Assembly (NCBI GenBank): GCA_016648135.1
Contig: JADDOH010000143.1
Location: 124,001 to 188,000 of the forward strand
Length of the DNA stretch: 64,000 nt
Source: Agrypnia vestita
Lineage: Eukaryota > Arthropoda > Insecta > Trichoptera > Phryganeidae
Direction: 5' to 3'
Part shown: in pieces, positions 43,740 through 56,500 of the stretch
How the letters are laid out: the number at the start of each line of letters is the position of its first letter
How positions within the stretch are numbered: the stretch's first letter is position 1
Position numbers and translations under genes: made by a program
The notes under the pieces: model-generated
Told to the model about the DNA's origin: nothing
What the model saw: only the letters and a program-made list of their open reading frames with translations
The model's database searches: none

Positions 43740-43870
43740 ATCACTTAAGTCAGCCGAGACAGGTCATAAGTCCTGTGGATGCCCAATAAAAGACTTGCAT
43801 ACATGCAATCCCATATAAAAAGCCTCCGTCTCTGTGAGAGAGCTACAGTTTATCTTAATTAATGTACACG
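43740..43870 (-). repeat. Family P fragment
   Basis: AAGTGATCACTTAAGTCAGCC, AGCCTCCGTCTCTGTGAGAG and ATCTTAATTAATG match other family P fragments. Confidence 0.4.
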
Positions 43871-46012
43871 ACGTAGTTAATGATTTATAGAGATCAAACT
43901 AAACTAGATTTTCAGCCGAAATCGAAACAGACACCAAATTTCGACTTGTATTCCGGTTTCAGTCAAAACCGAAACTTATTTAGACATGTTAAAATTTACA
44001 TTAACACGTTTTTCCTAGACTTTTAAAAGTTCATTCAGGTTAAATTTAATAAAATATATCAATTTAGTTAGTAAAAAAAAATGTAAAGATTATATCTAAA
44101 ACTACTCAGTGAAATTTTTAAAGCAAAACGTGATCCAACAATTCACGAACACAAGTTTCGGCCGAAACTGAAACCGCGGCCGGTCACTAATATTCTTGCA
44201 GGTACCTTTTCATCATTTAAAAAGTCACTCCTATACATGGAATATATGAACCCATAGAATATATAAAATCAATTTTTTATTAACATATTCGTTCAAGATC
44301 ACACTGTATTGATACACCAAATATGTATATGCATATTGCTAGAGCAGGCCGAATACCCTTTTAATTGGAAAAGTGAGTTAAGTTTAAATAAGTAATGTTT
44401 TTTTATGTATTTTATATCCAGGATTGTGTTAGTGTCACATTAAAAATAAATGCTGTGGTTCGCGAAATCAGTAAAGTTATTACTAGTTTATATTTTTTTA
44501 GTCTGTTAAAATAAAATAAATTAGTCCATGGCACTACATAATCAGCCTCGCGGAATTCGCCCTCGTGGAAGACCTGCCAAAGGACGGAAGGATAGCTGGA
44601 AGGAGAATCCACCTCACAGGAAGCGCTATCTTCTTAAGAACAGACCACAAAGGTCTATTAAAAGAAGAAAAGAAAAGAAGAAAGAATGAAAAAAATGCGA
44701 GACACTCGATAGACAACAGAGAGTCATCAAAAATCAGAAACATCATCATTCTTGTTGCGTTATTATTTTTCAAGGCATTGCCCGACCACACGCTGCTCCT
44801 TTGTTGGGCAGTTTTTAGTGGGAGGTTTTTAATCATCTACTCTGCAGCCCGGACCTTGCTTCGAGCGATTTTCACCATTTTCATAAGCTTAAAGAGTGGA
44901 AAACGTTTTAGAAGTGAAAACGAATTGCATCTTGCAGTCAACAATGGATAAATGGACTTAGAACCTTATAACCTTAGAAATGAGATTTTTGATCTCGTGT
45001 ACAGCCACTTATGGCAGACAGATAAGACAAATGCTTAAATGTATGAAGCAATTATGTGAAAAATTATATTAAGGTGTTGTGTATTTAAAAATACAATACT
45101 TGAATAGTTAAACATGTTTAAAATATTTAAATATTAAACGGTCTTTGTGGAATTTCTATATTCTCAAATAAGTTTTTATTATAAAAAGTTTAACAAAAAC
45201 CTACGTATAAATATCGAAAAATTTATTCGTTTGATTTCGCGTAATCTCATTAATAAATCAATGTAATAAAAAACCGTATCTACAATTTTTATTAGATTAA
45301 ATTTCTTTTATAAGTGCCCATGTCCGTAATCTTAAAACAACTTATAACCAAGTAGGCGATAAAGGTCATGTCTATGCATTGATGACACAATTCTTATCGT
45401 TTTGAAAATATCTGTATCTATCATAACATATAAGCTCATATATAACATCATATATAACAAGCATCATAACATAACATATAATGGTCTGGTGAACATTTTT
45501 GTACATATTATTTAAAGGATGTGAATATCTACCATATTTCTAGTCATATAGTTGTATTCTTTAGAAAATTCAATATTCAGATTAAACGTTTGTAGGTGGT
45601 AACTTCGCGCCCCTAGTCTTAGAATACTCAATTCGATAGGTTAAAATTTTTAATGATGCAAGAATATTAAAAGCATTCTTAACTACCTGGTCAAAAAAAT
45701 CTCTAAATGAACTGTAAAAAAATTTTGACAGTAAATATTTAAGTCGTAATTATTTATAATATTATGTAATATTTTGTGACAATGCTATTTTGAGTTGATA
45801 AGTCTTTAGATGCAATCAATTTATACTCGTATGTATTACCAAAAGAAGATAATTCTAAGCCACAGGTCACACCTTAAATGAATTTAAATGTCATTAATCA
45901 ATCACACTCGAAGAGAAAATCCTTGGATAACTGTTATTTTATCAAAAAATAATATTCGAAAAAATGATGTTTTTTTTAAAATTATTTTCAATGTTCTCTT
46001 AAAGAAATGTTA
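43871..46012. other. Intergenic DNA, no gene supported
   Basis: 43890-44205 has inverted TTTCGGCCGAAA-type motifs and a GGCCGCGGTTTCAG-type end (minus strand) suggesting an old hAT-like MITE. 44565-44951 is open but unrecognised. The rest is AT-rich. Confidence 0.3.
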
Positions 46013-47175
46013 TCTATCTATATAAATAAAAATGTATCTCTGAAAGTTCTTCACCGATTGCTTTGAAATTTTGAAACAAGTTGCATTCGATTACGAGGAT
46101 GTTTTTGTATACCTAATTTTTTTCATATATCTACTATTAATTCATACAAATAAAAATTTAAATTTTCGATTGTCAAAATCATAAATCTTCTAAAATTCTT
46201 TTTGACACGACGTTGCATTCGAATTCCCACAAATTATTTGGAAAAAAAGGCGCAGGTGCCTACCCTTTCAATATTGGTAATTCAATATTGACATTCGGTC
46301 GTCTTTGCTTAAATAAAACGTTTGAACCGATGAGGAAGTGCAGCCAATCGTATCGCAATATCTTTACCTATAAAACTCAATGTCTATCTGTCTGTCTTTC
46401 TGTCTGTTTGTCTGTCTGTTCTCAATACAAATCTACACCGTTTGTTCGATTCGACTCAAATTTTGCGTACTATGCTTAATGACATTTCCCCCTTCGCATT
46501 CTATCCCTTCCTCTTGCCATGATATATTTTCATCTACTAATCTGTGCCTTTCGACCGAACGAACTCAAAATTTGGAAACTTATTTTTTAGGACCAGGTGG
46601 GTAACATAGGCTACATTTCCCGCCCATCACTTTTATCCCTTCCTTTCCCCCGATTTTATTCACAATGCTAATCTGTACCATTTGACCGATTGGACTCTAA
46701 ATCTGGAAACTTATTCTTAAGGACCCGGCGGGTAACATACGCGACATTTATCCACACCACTTTTACCCCTTCCCCCTCCCCCTGATACATTTTCAATGCA
46801 AATCTGTACCGTTCAACCGATCGGACTCAAATTTTGCACACGTATGCTTTAGGACCCGGCAGGTAATGAAGATAAATTTCCCCCCTCCCTTTTTACCCCA
46901 CCCCCCACACCAATATTTTTTGTACAAATCTATAAGGTTTGCCGATGTGATCCAAATTTTGCATTCTTATTCTTTAGGTCACGGCGGATTACATAGGTCA
47001 CAATTCCTTAATAGTCATCCTATCCATCCCAGCCTAGATTAAATGGATCCTTTTTATTATTAGACACTGCGAAATAATGAAAACCTTGTGTTCCCCCACA
47101 AACTTATGTTTAACTTAATTCTTACCCTGAGCAACGCCGAGTATGAATAGTTAACAAAATATAAAAATATAAATA
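46013..47175 (+). mobile_element. Helitron-like non-autonomous element with internal minisatellite
   Basis: Begins TCTATATAAATAAAAATGTA, a 5' end common to lepidopteran Helitron-type elements, and closes with a CCTGAGCAACGCCGAG-type hairpin-like 3' end. Between them lies a minisatellite (46430-47000). No protein coding is present. The boundaries are approximate and the assignment rests on end motifs only. Confidence 0.4.
46430..47000 (+). repeat. Minisatellite, five units of 109-131 bp
   Basis: The landmark AATCTGTACC...CCGATTGGACTCAAA recurs at 46430, 46539, 46670, 46801 and 46926. Each is followed by a CTTATTCTTTAGGACC-GGCGGGTAACAT block and a C-rich tract. The array is preceded by a TCTG-type microsatellite (46381-46420). 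Confidence 0.75.
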
Positions 47176-47599
47176 TTCCTTTGTTCAAAATCTGAGATCT
47201 CCGAAAGTTCTTCACGGATTGATCATCATTCTTCACACAATGCTGCATTTGAATACTATATATATATACCTACTAGTTACGTCTTTATATACCTACTTTT
47301 ATACAGATGTCACATCTGTGACAGATAAAAATATGCTTTTTTTGAAAAGCAGCAAAATTGAATTCGCATTTAATTTAACTTTTTATCTTAATTTAAAAAC
47401 ATCATCGCACTAAAAAAGTAGTGTTACAAAGTAAACAATTATTAACATTAACATAATCACATTTTTTTAAATCTTTAGAGTAAAAAAAAAATCATAATTT
47501 TACACTACCAATATTTAATATTTTATAAATGACTTATACATTTATGATGGAGTAAAGAATGAAGAAGTAAGGAAATAATGTAAAACTGATCTTAGCATA
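47176..47599. other. AT-rich intergenic DNA
   Basis: Nothing recognised. Confidence 0.4.
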
Positions 47600-47915
47600 G
47601 TGAATAGAATTAAAAAAAGGGTTGCTAAGCGGGTTGGTCATGCTGGGCGAATGAATGAGTAGAAAAATGGTAAGAATGATGATTATGTATCACGCTAATA
47701 TTGATGGTATCGAAAGTAGGAGAAGACGGCCCTTGAAGACTAGGTGTGACCAGATAAACCAGATACCTGGAGATGGTCCTGGTGAAGACATAACAATCGA
47801 CGAGTTTGCCTGAGAAAATGAGAGAATGAATATGAGGTGAAAGTAGGACATAAAAATATATGTCAAGATATAAGAGTATGGCATTACATTCTCTCCACAT
47901 AGCTCACAGGAAATA
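47600..47915 (+). pseudogene. RTE-like retrotransposon C-terminal relic
   Basis: Frames include RRRRPLKTRCDQINQIPGDG (the GRxRPxxxWxDQI-type region) and later ICQDIRVWHYILST before a stop. The same end, better preserved, is at 58600-58708 (VCQDRRIWRSILSAYSYGET). Several stops and at least one frame change are present. Confidence 0.5.
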
Positions 47916-48600
47916 GCGCAATAATTAGTAAGTTCATAAAATTGTATAAAATATATAAACGTAACTTTATTTCTTATTTTTAACTTTATATACACTAAAT
48001 TACCATGTAAGGGAATGGTTGTGTTCTAATAGAATTTAAAGTAAATTATAAGAGAGAATATACGAGTATACGTCTAGAGTCAAGATTTTAGACAATACAA
48101 TAAAAAAAAATTCGTCAAAATCCAATAATGAATTCTGTTTTCATATTGCAACATATATTTAAAAACATCCTTCAGAAGGTTGAATTCTGTGAAGCGAAAC
48201 AATATATCGACATTCTATTCGGAGAGAACAATATACATACAATACAAAGCTTGAAAGAGATTTTCCAAGAATACATTTTTTAATTCTATCCTAAGAGCCC
48301 TCACTCATTATTTGATAATTCATAATGGGAATTAATGAAATCCGTTTCCAAATTAATGTTTTTTAAGGTTTTCATAAATTTGTAAGAGGGATGTTCTTTT
48401 TTTTTAGAAGTTCGTAAAAGATTACAAATGTTTTTCAATTTCCTTTCATTTTCTGAACACATATTTTTTAAGCATTTCCCCTACGTCCAGATTCACACCC
48501 GCAAAATATAAAATATTTTACGTAAATATAATTATTGTTATTCTGAGAAATCCAAAGGTTTTTTAAAAAAAATTGGTTATTAAAAAAAATATTCCTTTTT
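47916..48600. other. AT-rich intergenic DNA
   Basis: No gene or clear element end seen. Confidence 0.4.
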
Positions 48601-50234
48601 TGTCACGGGCCGCGGCGGTGGGAGACGAAATGAAAAACTTAAAAATAATTTAACTTTTATTACTACTTTATGAAACGACACCCGTAATTTATATAGATAT
48701 TATATCTAATTTTATTATGTTATATTTACAGATATAAATATATGTATATATATATAATTATATCAAATTAGAAGCAACCTCAAGTACAAAGCGCATCACA
48801 AGGGAGCAAGTAACAAACGCCATTAAGACTAAACACGGGACCATACTATATATATACATATTGTTGGAGTAGAATAGATTATGTATATGGTATATATAGG
48901 GTAATATAATATAGTCTAGCTATAGATAGATATTAGATATATAGGAGACGATGAGAGAATATCCTATATCATACTTATATATTATATATATATATATACT
49001 TTATAGATTAGAGAGAGAGAGAGAGGGAGAGAAAGAACTGTACCCGCGGAGGTATATGGCGGACTATACCTCCGCAAGTTGTTCTCCTGATGACGTTGAA
49101 TACGACTTCAACGAAACGTCGAGAATTGTCTCTCGGAAAAAAATACGGTTTAAAATATCCATAACCGTTTACAGTTCAATTTGTTTAAAGACCGTAATAA
49201 TAACCTTAACTCTTTAGCCAATTAGGTACTTTGCTCGATTATTTGATTTGATTTACTCACGACTGGCTACACTGGGTGACATCTTGGAGCTCGCGGCCGA
49301 CTTAGCACGGTAACAAACTGTCAAACACGACCTGAACTGCGCTGCGGACGGCGTCGTATTTATGCTCGAAAATTCTGATATTTTCGTACTTTATAGATTA
49401 TTCTAGTCTTTAGGAGAAGGTCTTCATCGTTTCTCGGTTGTACTAGGCATTTTCAGACGTTTATAGATGTTTCCCAAAGGTAGATCACCCTAGATTGTTC
49501 TAGGCCGTTTTCGATTCTTCAGGGGTCCGGAAAGTACGTAAATTCTTTTTAGCATCTCATTATAATATTATCGTTATATAAACAAATGTAAATATAGATT
49601 TTTTAAACAAATAAAAGCCACTTAATCACGGTGATTGCTATTATTAGACATAGATAAGTGTGCGAGAAAATTTACCAATCTCTTTATCGTCTAAGAAGAT
49701 AAGTTGGCAACATTATTATTAATTGATATGTCCTTCAGTGATTTATTAGATGTTATTATTGTCACGATATGTTACAATCAGAAGGAATTACGCACTATCG
49801 AAATTTCTGGGGTATTCACGTAAATTCTCGAAATATCGAGAAAACGATAAACTGCATTCATTGCATGTCAGAATTGACAGGGGAATTTTACCACAGAAAG
49901 CGTATGTGATTCCAGCGATAGAAATCAAGGTAGTACCTATCGACAAGCGATAAGTTTTTCTAGTGCGAGCCTGAGCGATTTAGGTAACGCGCAACACTAT
50001 ATGAGAGACAAGTTATTCAGGAGTGATAAAACGTGCGGTGAACATTCTAGAACGAACTGAGATAATTTGTTAGAATTACTGATTAGATAATTAGTGTGTG
50101 AAATAATCTAGAAACATTTAGTATGAATTTAAGAATTGTAAAATTCCGATTCAGTTCGTGTCCAGTGACTTTGTATAATAAATACAACTTTATACAATTT
50201 TTAGTTATTCACATTCACGCCACGTCCCGTGACA
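48601..50234. mobile_element. Element bounded by TGTCACGGG...CCCGTGACA, possibly a solo LTR
   Basis: The left end TGTCACGGGCCGCGGCG and the inverted right end TGTCACGGGACGTGGCG match at 15 of 17 bases. TG..CA ends and an AATAAA-like signal (TAATAAATACAAC) about 60 bases before the right end suggest a long terminal repeat left alone. A DNA transposon with short inverted repeats is the alternative. No coding capacity and no clear target duplication were found. It carries a hammerhead-bearing insert at about 49050-49215. A second, damaged copy starts at 40728. Confidence 0.4.
49050..49215 (+). repeat. Hammerhead-like Penelope terminal fragment
   Basis: CTGATGA (49087), stem GTTGAA...TTCAAC, GAAA (49113-49116), then CGTCGAGAATTGTC. 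It is closely related to the minus-strand insertion at 39037-39230, sharing AAAATATCC and GTTTACAGTT downstream. Confidence 0.6.
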
Positions 50235-50584
50235 TTATAACACGTTGCATAGCCAATCTCACGTCGAAAGATGCAGTACACAGACTATAAAAGAGTCGTT
50301 GATAACAATAGTGGATTACAAAACCATTTTTTTCTTTTTACATTTTCTTCAAGTACTAATGATTAATGTATGTTCTTCAAAAGCGAGTCATGTGTAAAAC
50401 TTGAATGGACCGAATGACAAACAATGAATGAAAATGAATGAAAAAATGAATGAAAAACACGATGAATGAAAAACACGATCTTAATATTGTGAAAAGATGA
50501 ATCACTGAAAGTGAAAGTATAATACTGCCCTTTCAAGCTAGAAGGCAGTAACTAACAAAAAATTCAAAAACTAGTTATGAATGC

Positions 50585-50775
50585 TCCTGTGTATAGTTTT
50601 CTGGGATGTTCTGCCGTGTATATGTGATCTCCGTGTATATAGACATTAGCCCTGATGATGGACCCTGCAATGGGATCCGAAACCTTGGCCAGAGGGGTCA
50701 CATATACACGGCAGAATATCCCAAAAAATAAACACAGAAGATTCTGAACGGCCGTGAAAAACCTAAGGACATTTT
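50585..50775 (+). mobile_element. 191-bp insertion with hammerhead-like core and 13-bp target duplication
   Basis: TAGTTATGAATGC at 50572-50584 and 50776-50788 bounds it exactly. Inverted arms of about 40 bases (50588-50628 and 50698-50738; for example TTCTGCCGTGTATATGTGA) enclose CTGATGA (50652-50658), a GGACCC...GGGATCC stem, GAAA (50679-50682), and a later GGGGTC that could hold the cleavage site. As drawn, the helix next to the core (stem I) pairs poorly, so activity is uncertain. No protein is encoded. Confidence 0.75.
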
Positions 50776-51900
50776 TAGTTATGAATGCCTTCTGGTGAAA
50801 AATTTTGTTTATTTTCTAAATATCTTACTCAAAAAGTAATATTATTTAAAAAAAAAACTAGAAAAAACTGATAAGAAAAAAATGGACAACTACAAAAACA
50901 ACACTCAAATCTTAGCAAATAAGCAGTGAATATCATTTTCTTAGCTAAATGACAGTAAATGCAAATACTTTTCTATAGTTTCTGCTCTTTCGCTTAGAAA
51001 TATATCACTCTTTAAATTGTTGACAACTTTATGTTTACCGATCTGTCAAAATAATCATATCATTCTGATCCAGTGTTAGGTGGTGATAGATTGTTGTTAG
51101 CTCTAAAAAGTATATAATATTAGTGGTAATACATTGATACTGATATAATTTGTATTAATATGTGCTTAAAAATGTCGTCAAATTGTTAAAATGGCGCTGG
51201 AAATGCAAAATGAAAACACTTCACCGTACGGTCAAATTCTTTTACAAAACTGTAAGTAGGTATTAACATCATTGCTAATAATATTATTTATGATTGAGTA
51301 GTTAAACATAATTATAAATATTTTACTTAAAATTTTTTGTGACGTGTTATAATTTTTTAGTTTGGAAAGATGAAACTTCCCAGTAGAAAATTAACAAGAC
51401 GAAGCCACGTGCCTACATAAGTGCCATGACTCAGCTGCAGTACAATAGAAGAGATTATACTATGCAGTACTCTATAGATTTTGAAATTTGAAAGATTTCA
51501 TGAAAAAAAAATCTGTTATTAAGGATAATTTTAAAGAGACTCAAAAAAAGAACGATAGATCGCGGAATTCCTGAATTAAAAAAAAAGAATATTATTCATA
51601 ATCTTGGACAACTGATGCCCGAAAATCGAAGAGATTTTTAGAAAAATCTGCAAACTCGTGATGTTCAAGATCTAACTTTTGAGTTTGGTGAATGAAAAAT
51701 GATTTAAAAAAACTAAAATCAAATGGTTTAGATAAAATATTTCTACATTACCATTTCTGTTCATGTATCTAATTATTAAGAAATAATAATTTTGTAAAGG
51801 ATTAAGTACCTACGTTAAACCAAATAAATAATTTTTTATTGAATCCTGATTTTAAATATCCAATGTATGCCTAAGTGAATAATAGAGCAAACTTCAAAGA

Positions 51901-51950
51901 TTCTTAGAAACAAGGCAGTAAGTATGTAGTTACTGCCTTGTTTCTAAGAA
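51901..51950. repeat. Perfect hairpin: 21-bp stem, 8-base loop
   Basis: TTCTTAGAAACAAGGCAGTA + A, loop GTATGTAG, then the exact reverse complement. The stem resembles the AAGGCAGTAACTA terminal repeat of the surrounding element, so it may be an internal pair of transposase-binding sites. Confidence 0.85.
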
Positions 51951-52192
51951 AGTTTACACTATCATTGAAGCACACTCTAAGGCAGAAGGCATTTATTGAT
52001 TTAAATATTGAAATTCAATAATTTTATGTCTCTTTCAGGTGTTATCTTATTTTTGAAGTAATTTCACATTAAAATATTTGAAAAAATAATAAAAAAGTTA
52101 AACATACGGCGAAAAAACATAAAAAAACCTAAAACTCAATTATCTCAAAACTTTGCAATGTGTAGCTACTGCCTTCTTCCTTGGAAGGGCAG

Positions 52193-52686
52193 CATATTAT
52201 TTATTACCTCATTTATTACCACCCTCCCCAGTCACCTTCGACACCTGACACTAGTTTTATTTTATTTTAATTAAAGAGACACATACACATATATTGATAA
52301 TACACAATTTAATATAAACAATGGTTATGTTAAAGACAATGCAAGAATGTTGAAGAAAATATCTTACGACAGGTAAACATAAAAACAAGTTGCTAGAAAT
52401 ATAACGTTTAGTTTTTAGTTCAGCTTGAAAAACGAACAGTTCTTACGAAGTCGGTTGGTGTTACAGAAATGTTAATTTTTGTGTTTCATTTCATTTAAAA
52501 TGATCACCACAAAGTAACAGCAGATTACTGTTATGTTTTTGTATTTAAAAAAAATTTCACTTGTTTAAAAAAGTTATCACTTGACTAATAATTGACCGTC
52601 CATATCCAAATAAGAAATATTTCTTGAGCCTGCTGTGCGATTAGAATAATAAAAATAGTAACTGGTTACATTTTTTGAATGGGTTT
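52193..52686. other. Intergenic; Penelope-type tail fragment
   Basis: 52440-52540 has GTCGGTTGGTGTTAC and GATCACCACAAAGTAACAGC, matching the tips of the Penelope-like elements. No gene. Confidence 0.4.
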
Positions 52687-53508
52687 GTTTTTACTCCTTC
52701 TTTTATCTCGTGGCGTTTGGTTGGTTGGTTGGTTGCTTGTCTGACGTAAAAACTTTGGATCGATTTTTAACCCTTATCCCGTGATTGAATCGAGTTGAAA
52801 CTTTGCAGACAGACTCGTGACACAGTATACCCAGAACAGTAGTTTATCTCCGGCCTGTCGGCGAGTTATTAGCCTACTCTTGCATTGACGCTAGGGTTGT
52901 CACTTTATTTTTACTCCTTTTCTTTTAACTCGTAGCGTTTCAGATTCCGACGCATAAGGTAGACACGAAACCCGAAAATTTCTGCAATTAGTATAGTTAG
53001 TTTCTGCACTTAAATTGCAAGAACGCTGATTAACATCAACGTAGACTTTTAAAAACTCACAGTCTTCGTGATAATCAACACACCTTTTTAGTAAAGCACC
53101 ACAAACATAAAAAAGGCTTTTTTTTTCAAGAAGCGCATTTTTTTTCTAAAGCAGCGGCTGCGAGCGCGAATGGCACCGAAGGCACGGCACTTACTGCCGC
53201 CGCTTTGTGCCCCCATATTCTATGTCAATGTGTGCGTCACAGTGCGTGCGTACACGGCGCCGAGCACGCACGCACACATTCTAATGGGTAGCGGCCAGTT
53301 TGTATGAAGACGTATTACTGTTCTTAGTATACTGTGCTCGTGGCGACGATCAAATTTTCGTTAAAAAAATTAATAATTATAGTATAATTTTGGATTTTTA
53401 GGAATTTTTATACAACTGACTAAGTTGTATGAAGAGACTGCGACGCATCTGGTAGACACGAAACCCGAAAATGAGTAAGGGAGTATTGTAAAAACTTGGT
53501 TTTTATAG
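52687..53508. mobile_element. Two overlapping or nested copies of MITE family Q
   Basis: Left ends at 52687 (TTTTTACTCCTTCTTTTATC) and 52910 (TTTTTACTCCTTTTCTTTTA); a single right end AGTAAGGGAGTATTGTAAAAA near 53472-53493. A GC-rich inverted stretch (GTGCGTGCGTACACGGCGCC) lies inside at 53155-53290. Confidence 0.45.
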
Positions 53509-56500
53509 GTTAGTGTTTTTCGGTTTAAAATATTTAATACGTTTAAAACGTCTATTCTGCGTAAGAGAACGTTATCTACGTTTTTGAAAATGCCTATACT
53601 TCTGTACAAATTATTCCGTTAACGTGATAATCAACTGACTTGAGTATTTAACGTCTTCATATAGTGGGTACAGGGGCCACAAATTATAGATACCCTTGTA
53701 TCCTAATTAGAAATCAGAAAATTATTAAATTGTTTTGGTAAAACAAAACAAAAATCCAATGTTTTATCGTACGTGTCAATGCATTTAAAAGAGATGCAAT
53801 TTATTCCACCAAAACATTATTCAAACTAATGCGAAAATATATATTTGGAATTTTTACGTGGATTTATTTCAGAAGTTTACTCTGTATTGGAGAAACACTT
53901 ACAGAAATTTAAATATTCGCGTATAAATATTTTCAATTACATTAGCACGAAAAATTCTTCACTTTTATTGGGCTATCGATCGAAGGATGAGCGTGGCAGG
54001 GGAAGGAGGGGAGTAATGCCTCCGGGGCTACGAATTCCGACATTAAATTTATTTACCTGCTTTGGAATTTTTACTTTACTGGAATTCGCTCTCTAAATTG
54101 TCGTCAATTCTAAACTCACAGTAATATAGTCATAAGCCATACCAACAAGAATCTTTTCTGAAAATTTGTAAATGCAGTTGTACATACGGTTCAGTAATTT
54201 TTCTATTGCAGATGCCAGTAAGTGTGTCTAAAAATTATTTTATAGTTCATGGTGAGCCATTTCGCTTTTACTGCATACATTATTGAATTATTTTGTCAGT
54301 ACTATAGTTTCAAAAGAAGAAGTACATCTCGTTATCAGGTGTAATTTTGACCGTATCTACATGAGGCATCCAAAAAAATACCAGATTCTGTATCTTATTG
54401 TTCAAATAAAAATTGTCAACAGAAGAGACCTTGGAAAATGAAAGTTAACTTGAAAAAAGGCAATGGTTTCAACAAAATAATGATCGCCAAAATGATCGCT
54501 CATTCGATAACCGGAGATCGATATCTATAAAAGATATATTTAAATATACCTCTTTTATTTGTGAATAACAGCAGTTAAACAATAAGCCAAGTGGTGCTTT
54601 AGAGGAATCTGATCCATTCTAATCACGAACAAATTTTTTTTTTCATATTTCTTAAAACAAATCAATCTCATTTAAAAAAATATATTCTTGGAATAAATTT
54701 AAAAAAAGATCTGTCAAATATAATTTCATTTTAAAACAATAATGAAAAGTCGCGCAAAGTCGCTATACTAATATTACATATTTTTATTACTGCTGTGATA
54801 TATATTAAACACGCCATAACTATTTATGAATAATAAACTTTTCTTTGATAATAAATTTTTTCCCATGTACCGTGCACTCAATATAAAACAGAAAAAATAA
54901 ATTAATGATTTCCAAAATATTACATCCGGAATGTGTCATTATAATCTAGATATGAATATGATATTTAACCAACATGTCAATGTACGGATATTATAGACAA
55001 TGTATTACAAATTAATCTGCCAGGAGAAAAAATAAAATTGAAAATAATTATTCTTCAATTTCTTGAATGACTCGAATGTTAAGGTTGTTCAATAATTAGA
55101 GTAATATGATGAGAAAGAGCTGAATTTTTAATATGTTATTAACCTATAGTGAATACACATAAATTTATTTTTTTCAAAATATCTGACACGTAGTATTGGT
55201 GAAATAAATTATAAAAAATTAGATATTTAACTTTTCAATCTTTCGATTTCGACCCTAGTCGGGGCTACAACTGTTTTTATCTTATATGCACAGTTGAGTA
55301 CAATATTATATGATTATATATAAATCTGTATTGTTTTATACAAAAATATAAAGATCGTAATATAGTCTTTGGTGAATAAAATCGATGTTTTCAATTAGCG
55401 ACCAAATAGCAAGCTGTCAAAAACTCGCAGCGCTGCCAGATTCACTTTTTGGAATGTAGGTAGTACTGAAGTCAAATGACATTCATGTATTATTGTTTGT
55501 AAATAAATAATTAAGTAAATCCGATAATTAGTTGTCTTATGCGACATTAAAAAAGAAATATATTAATTAATATGCACACATTTCTTTATTTTAGTGAAAA
55601 AAAAATGATGATGACCTCCCGAGTACCAGGCGCATAACCTTAAATAAGGTAGGTACATATATATAACATCTAAATCTATTTTCAAATAATTTGTATACCT
55701 TGTTTGTTTAAATTATATTCATACGATGGGTTTATGCTGGCAATGGAAAAACAACGCACTACTCGAAGCGTTTTTAGCGCAATCGTGATTACTAAAAAGT
55801 ATTATTTAATAGTATTTTATAAGTTATTGTCTACTTGCTTAGAAAAGCAGATCACGTGTTAGTAATGTCAGGTGACAATTCTTCGCAGGAAGTCTGACAT
55901 TTAGATTTGACCAGTGCCGAATGAGAACCGGAAACATACTCGATTTCCGGTGTCACAAACGGTGAAGGCTTCAGCCGGAAATTGCTATGTTACTTGATTC
56001 TTTCCGGTAGGCAAAATGTGTTCAAGCGTGCTTCGTTATTATGATATGATTCGTAATATATTTTTAAGAATAAAATTACTGGATTTTGTCCCCTGAGGGA
56101 TCATCATAAATGAATAAGAATTGGCTTTGTTACATTAAAATGAAAATACTTATATCTTTATTGTGATTACTGGTTACCTGTTAGTTTATTTAATAATATG
56201 TATTAAAACACATTATATATTATTACTTAAACTACAATTTCTTACAGGAATTTATGTTAACGTTTTGATAAATAATAAATATTTTTTCTAACCGTTGTAA
56301 ATATATAAATGTAATGTAATGTTAAAATCTATATTATGATTGCGCTAAAAATGTATCGAGTAATGCGTTGTTTTTCCATTGTCAGCTTCAAAAAAATTAC
56401 CAAATTTCATAATGTTTTTTTAAGAAACGAGGTGCACAGATTACTTTAAAATTTATTTTGATGGAAGTTTTTTTGGATGTTTATAGGGCTTAAGACCTAT

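Larger units (their letters stand above)
50526..52192. mobile_element. DNA element with inverted ends CTGCCCTT...AAGGCAGTA
   Basis: The left end CTGCCCTTTCAAGCTAGAAG plus GCAGTAACTA and the inverted right end CTGCCCTTCCAAGGAAGAAG plus GCAGTAGCTA match well over 30 bases. A short frame MALEMQNENTSPYGQILLQN at 51191 ends at a consensus splice donor GTAAGTAG and could be a leftover first exon. No transposase domain is readable and no target duplication is clear. Two later features lie within it (50585-50775 and 51901-51950). Confidence 0.5.

Noticed and set aside
44565..44951. 128-codon open frame with a hydrophobic stretch
   Set aside because: It overlaps a 100-codon frame on the other strand, has no recognisable domain, and lies among repeat-like sequence; I cannot support it as a gene.
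46213..46604. Open frames over the TCTG microsatellite and minisatellite
   Set aside because: The peptide (CLSVCLSVCLSVC) is a by-product of the simple repeat.
53845..54096. 83-codon open frame
   Set aside because: No domain, no promoter or splice context, low-complexity GRGRRG tract; likely chance.
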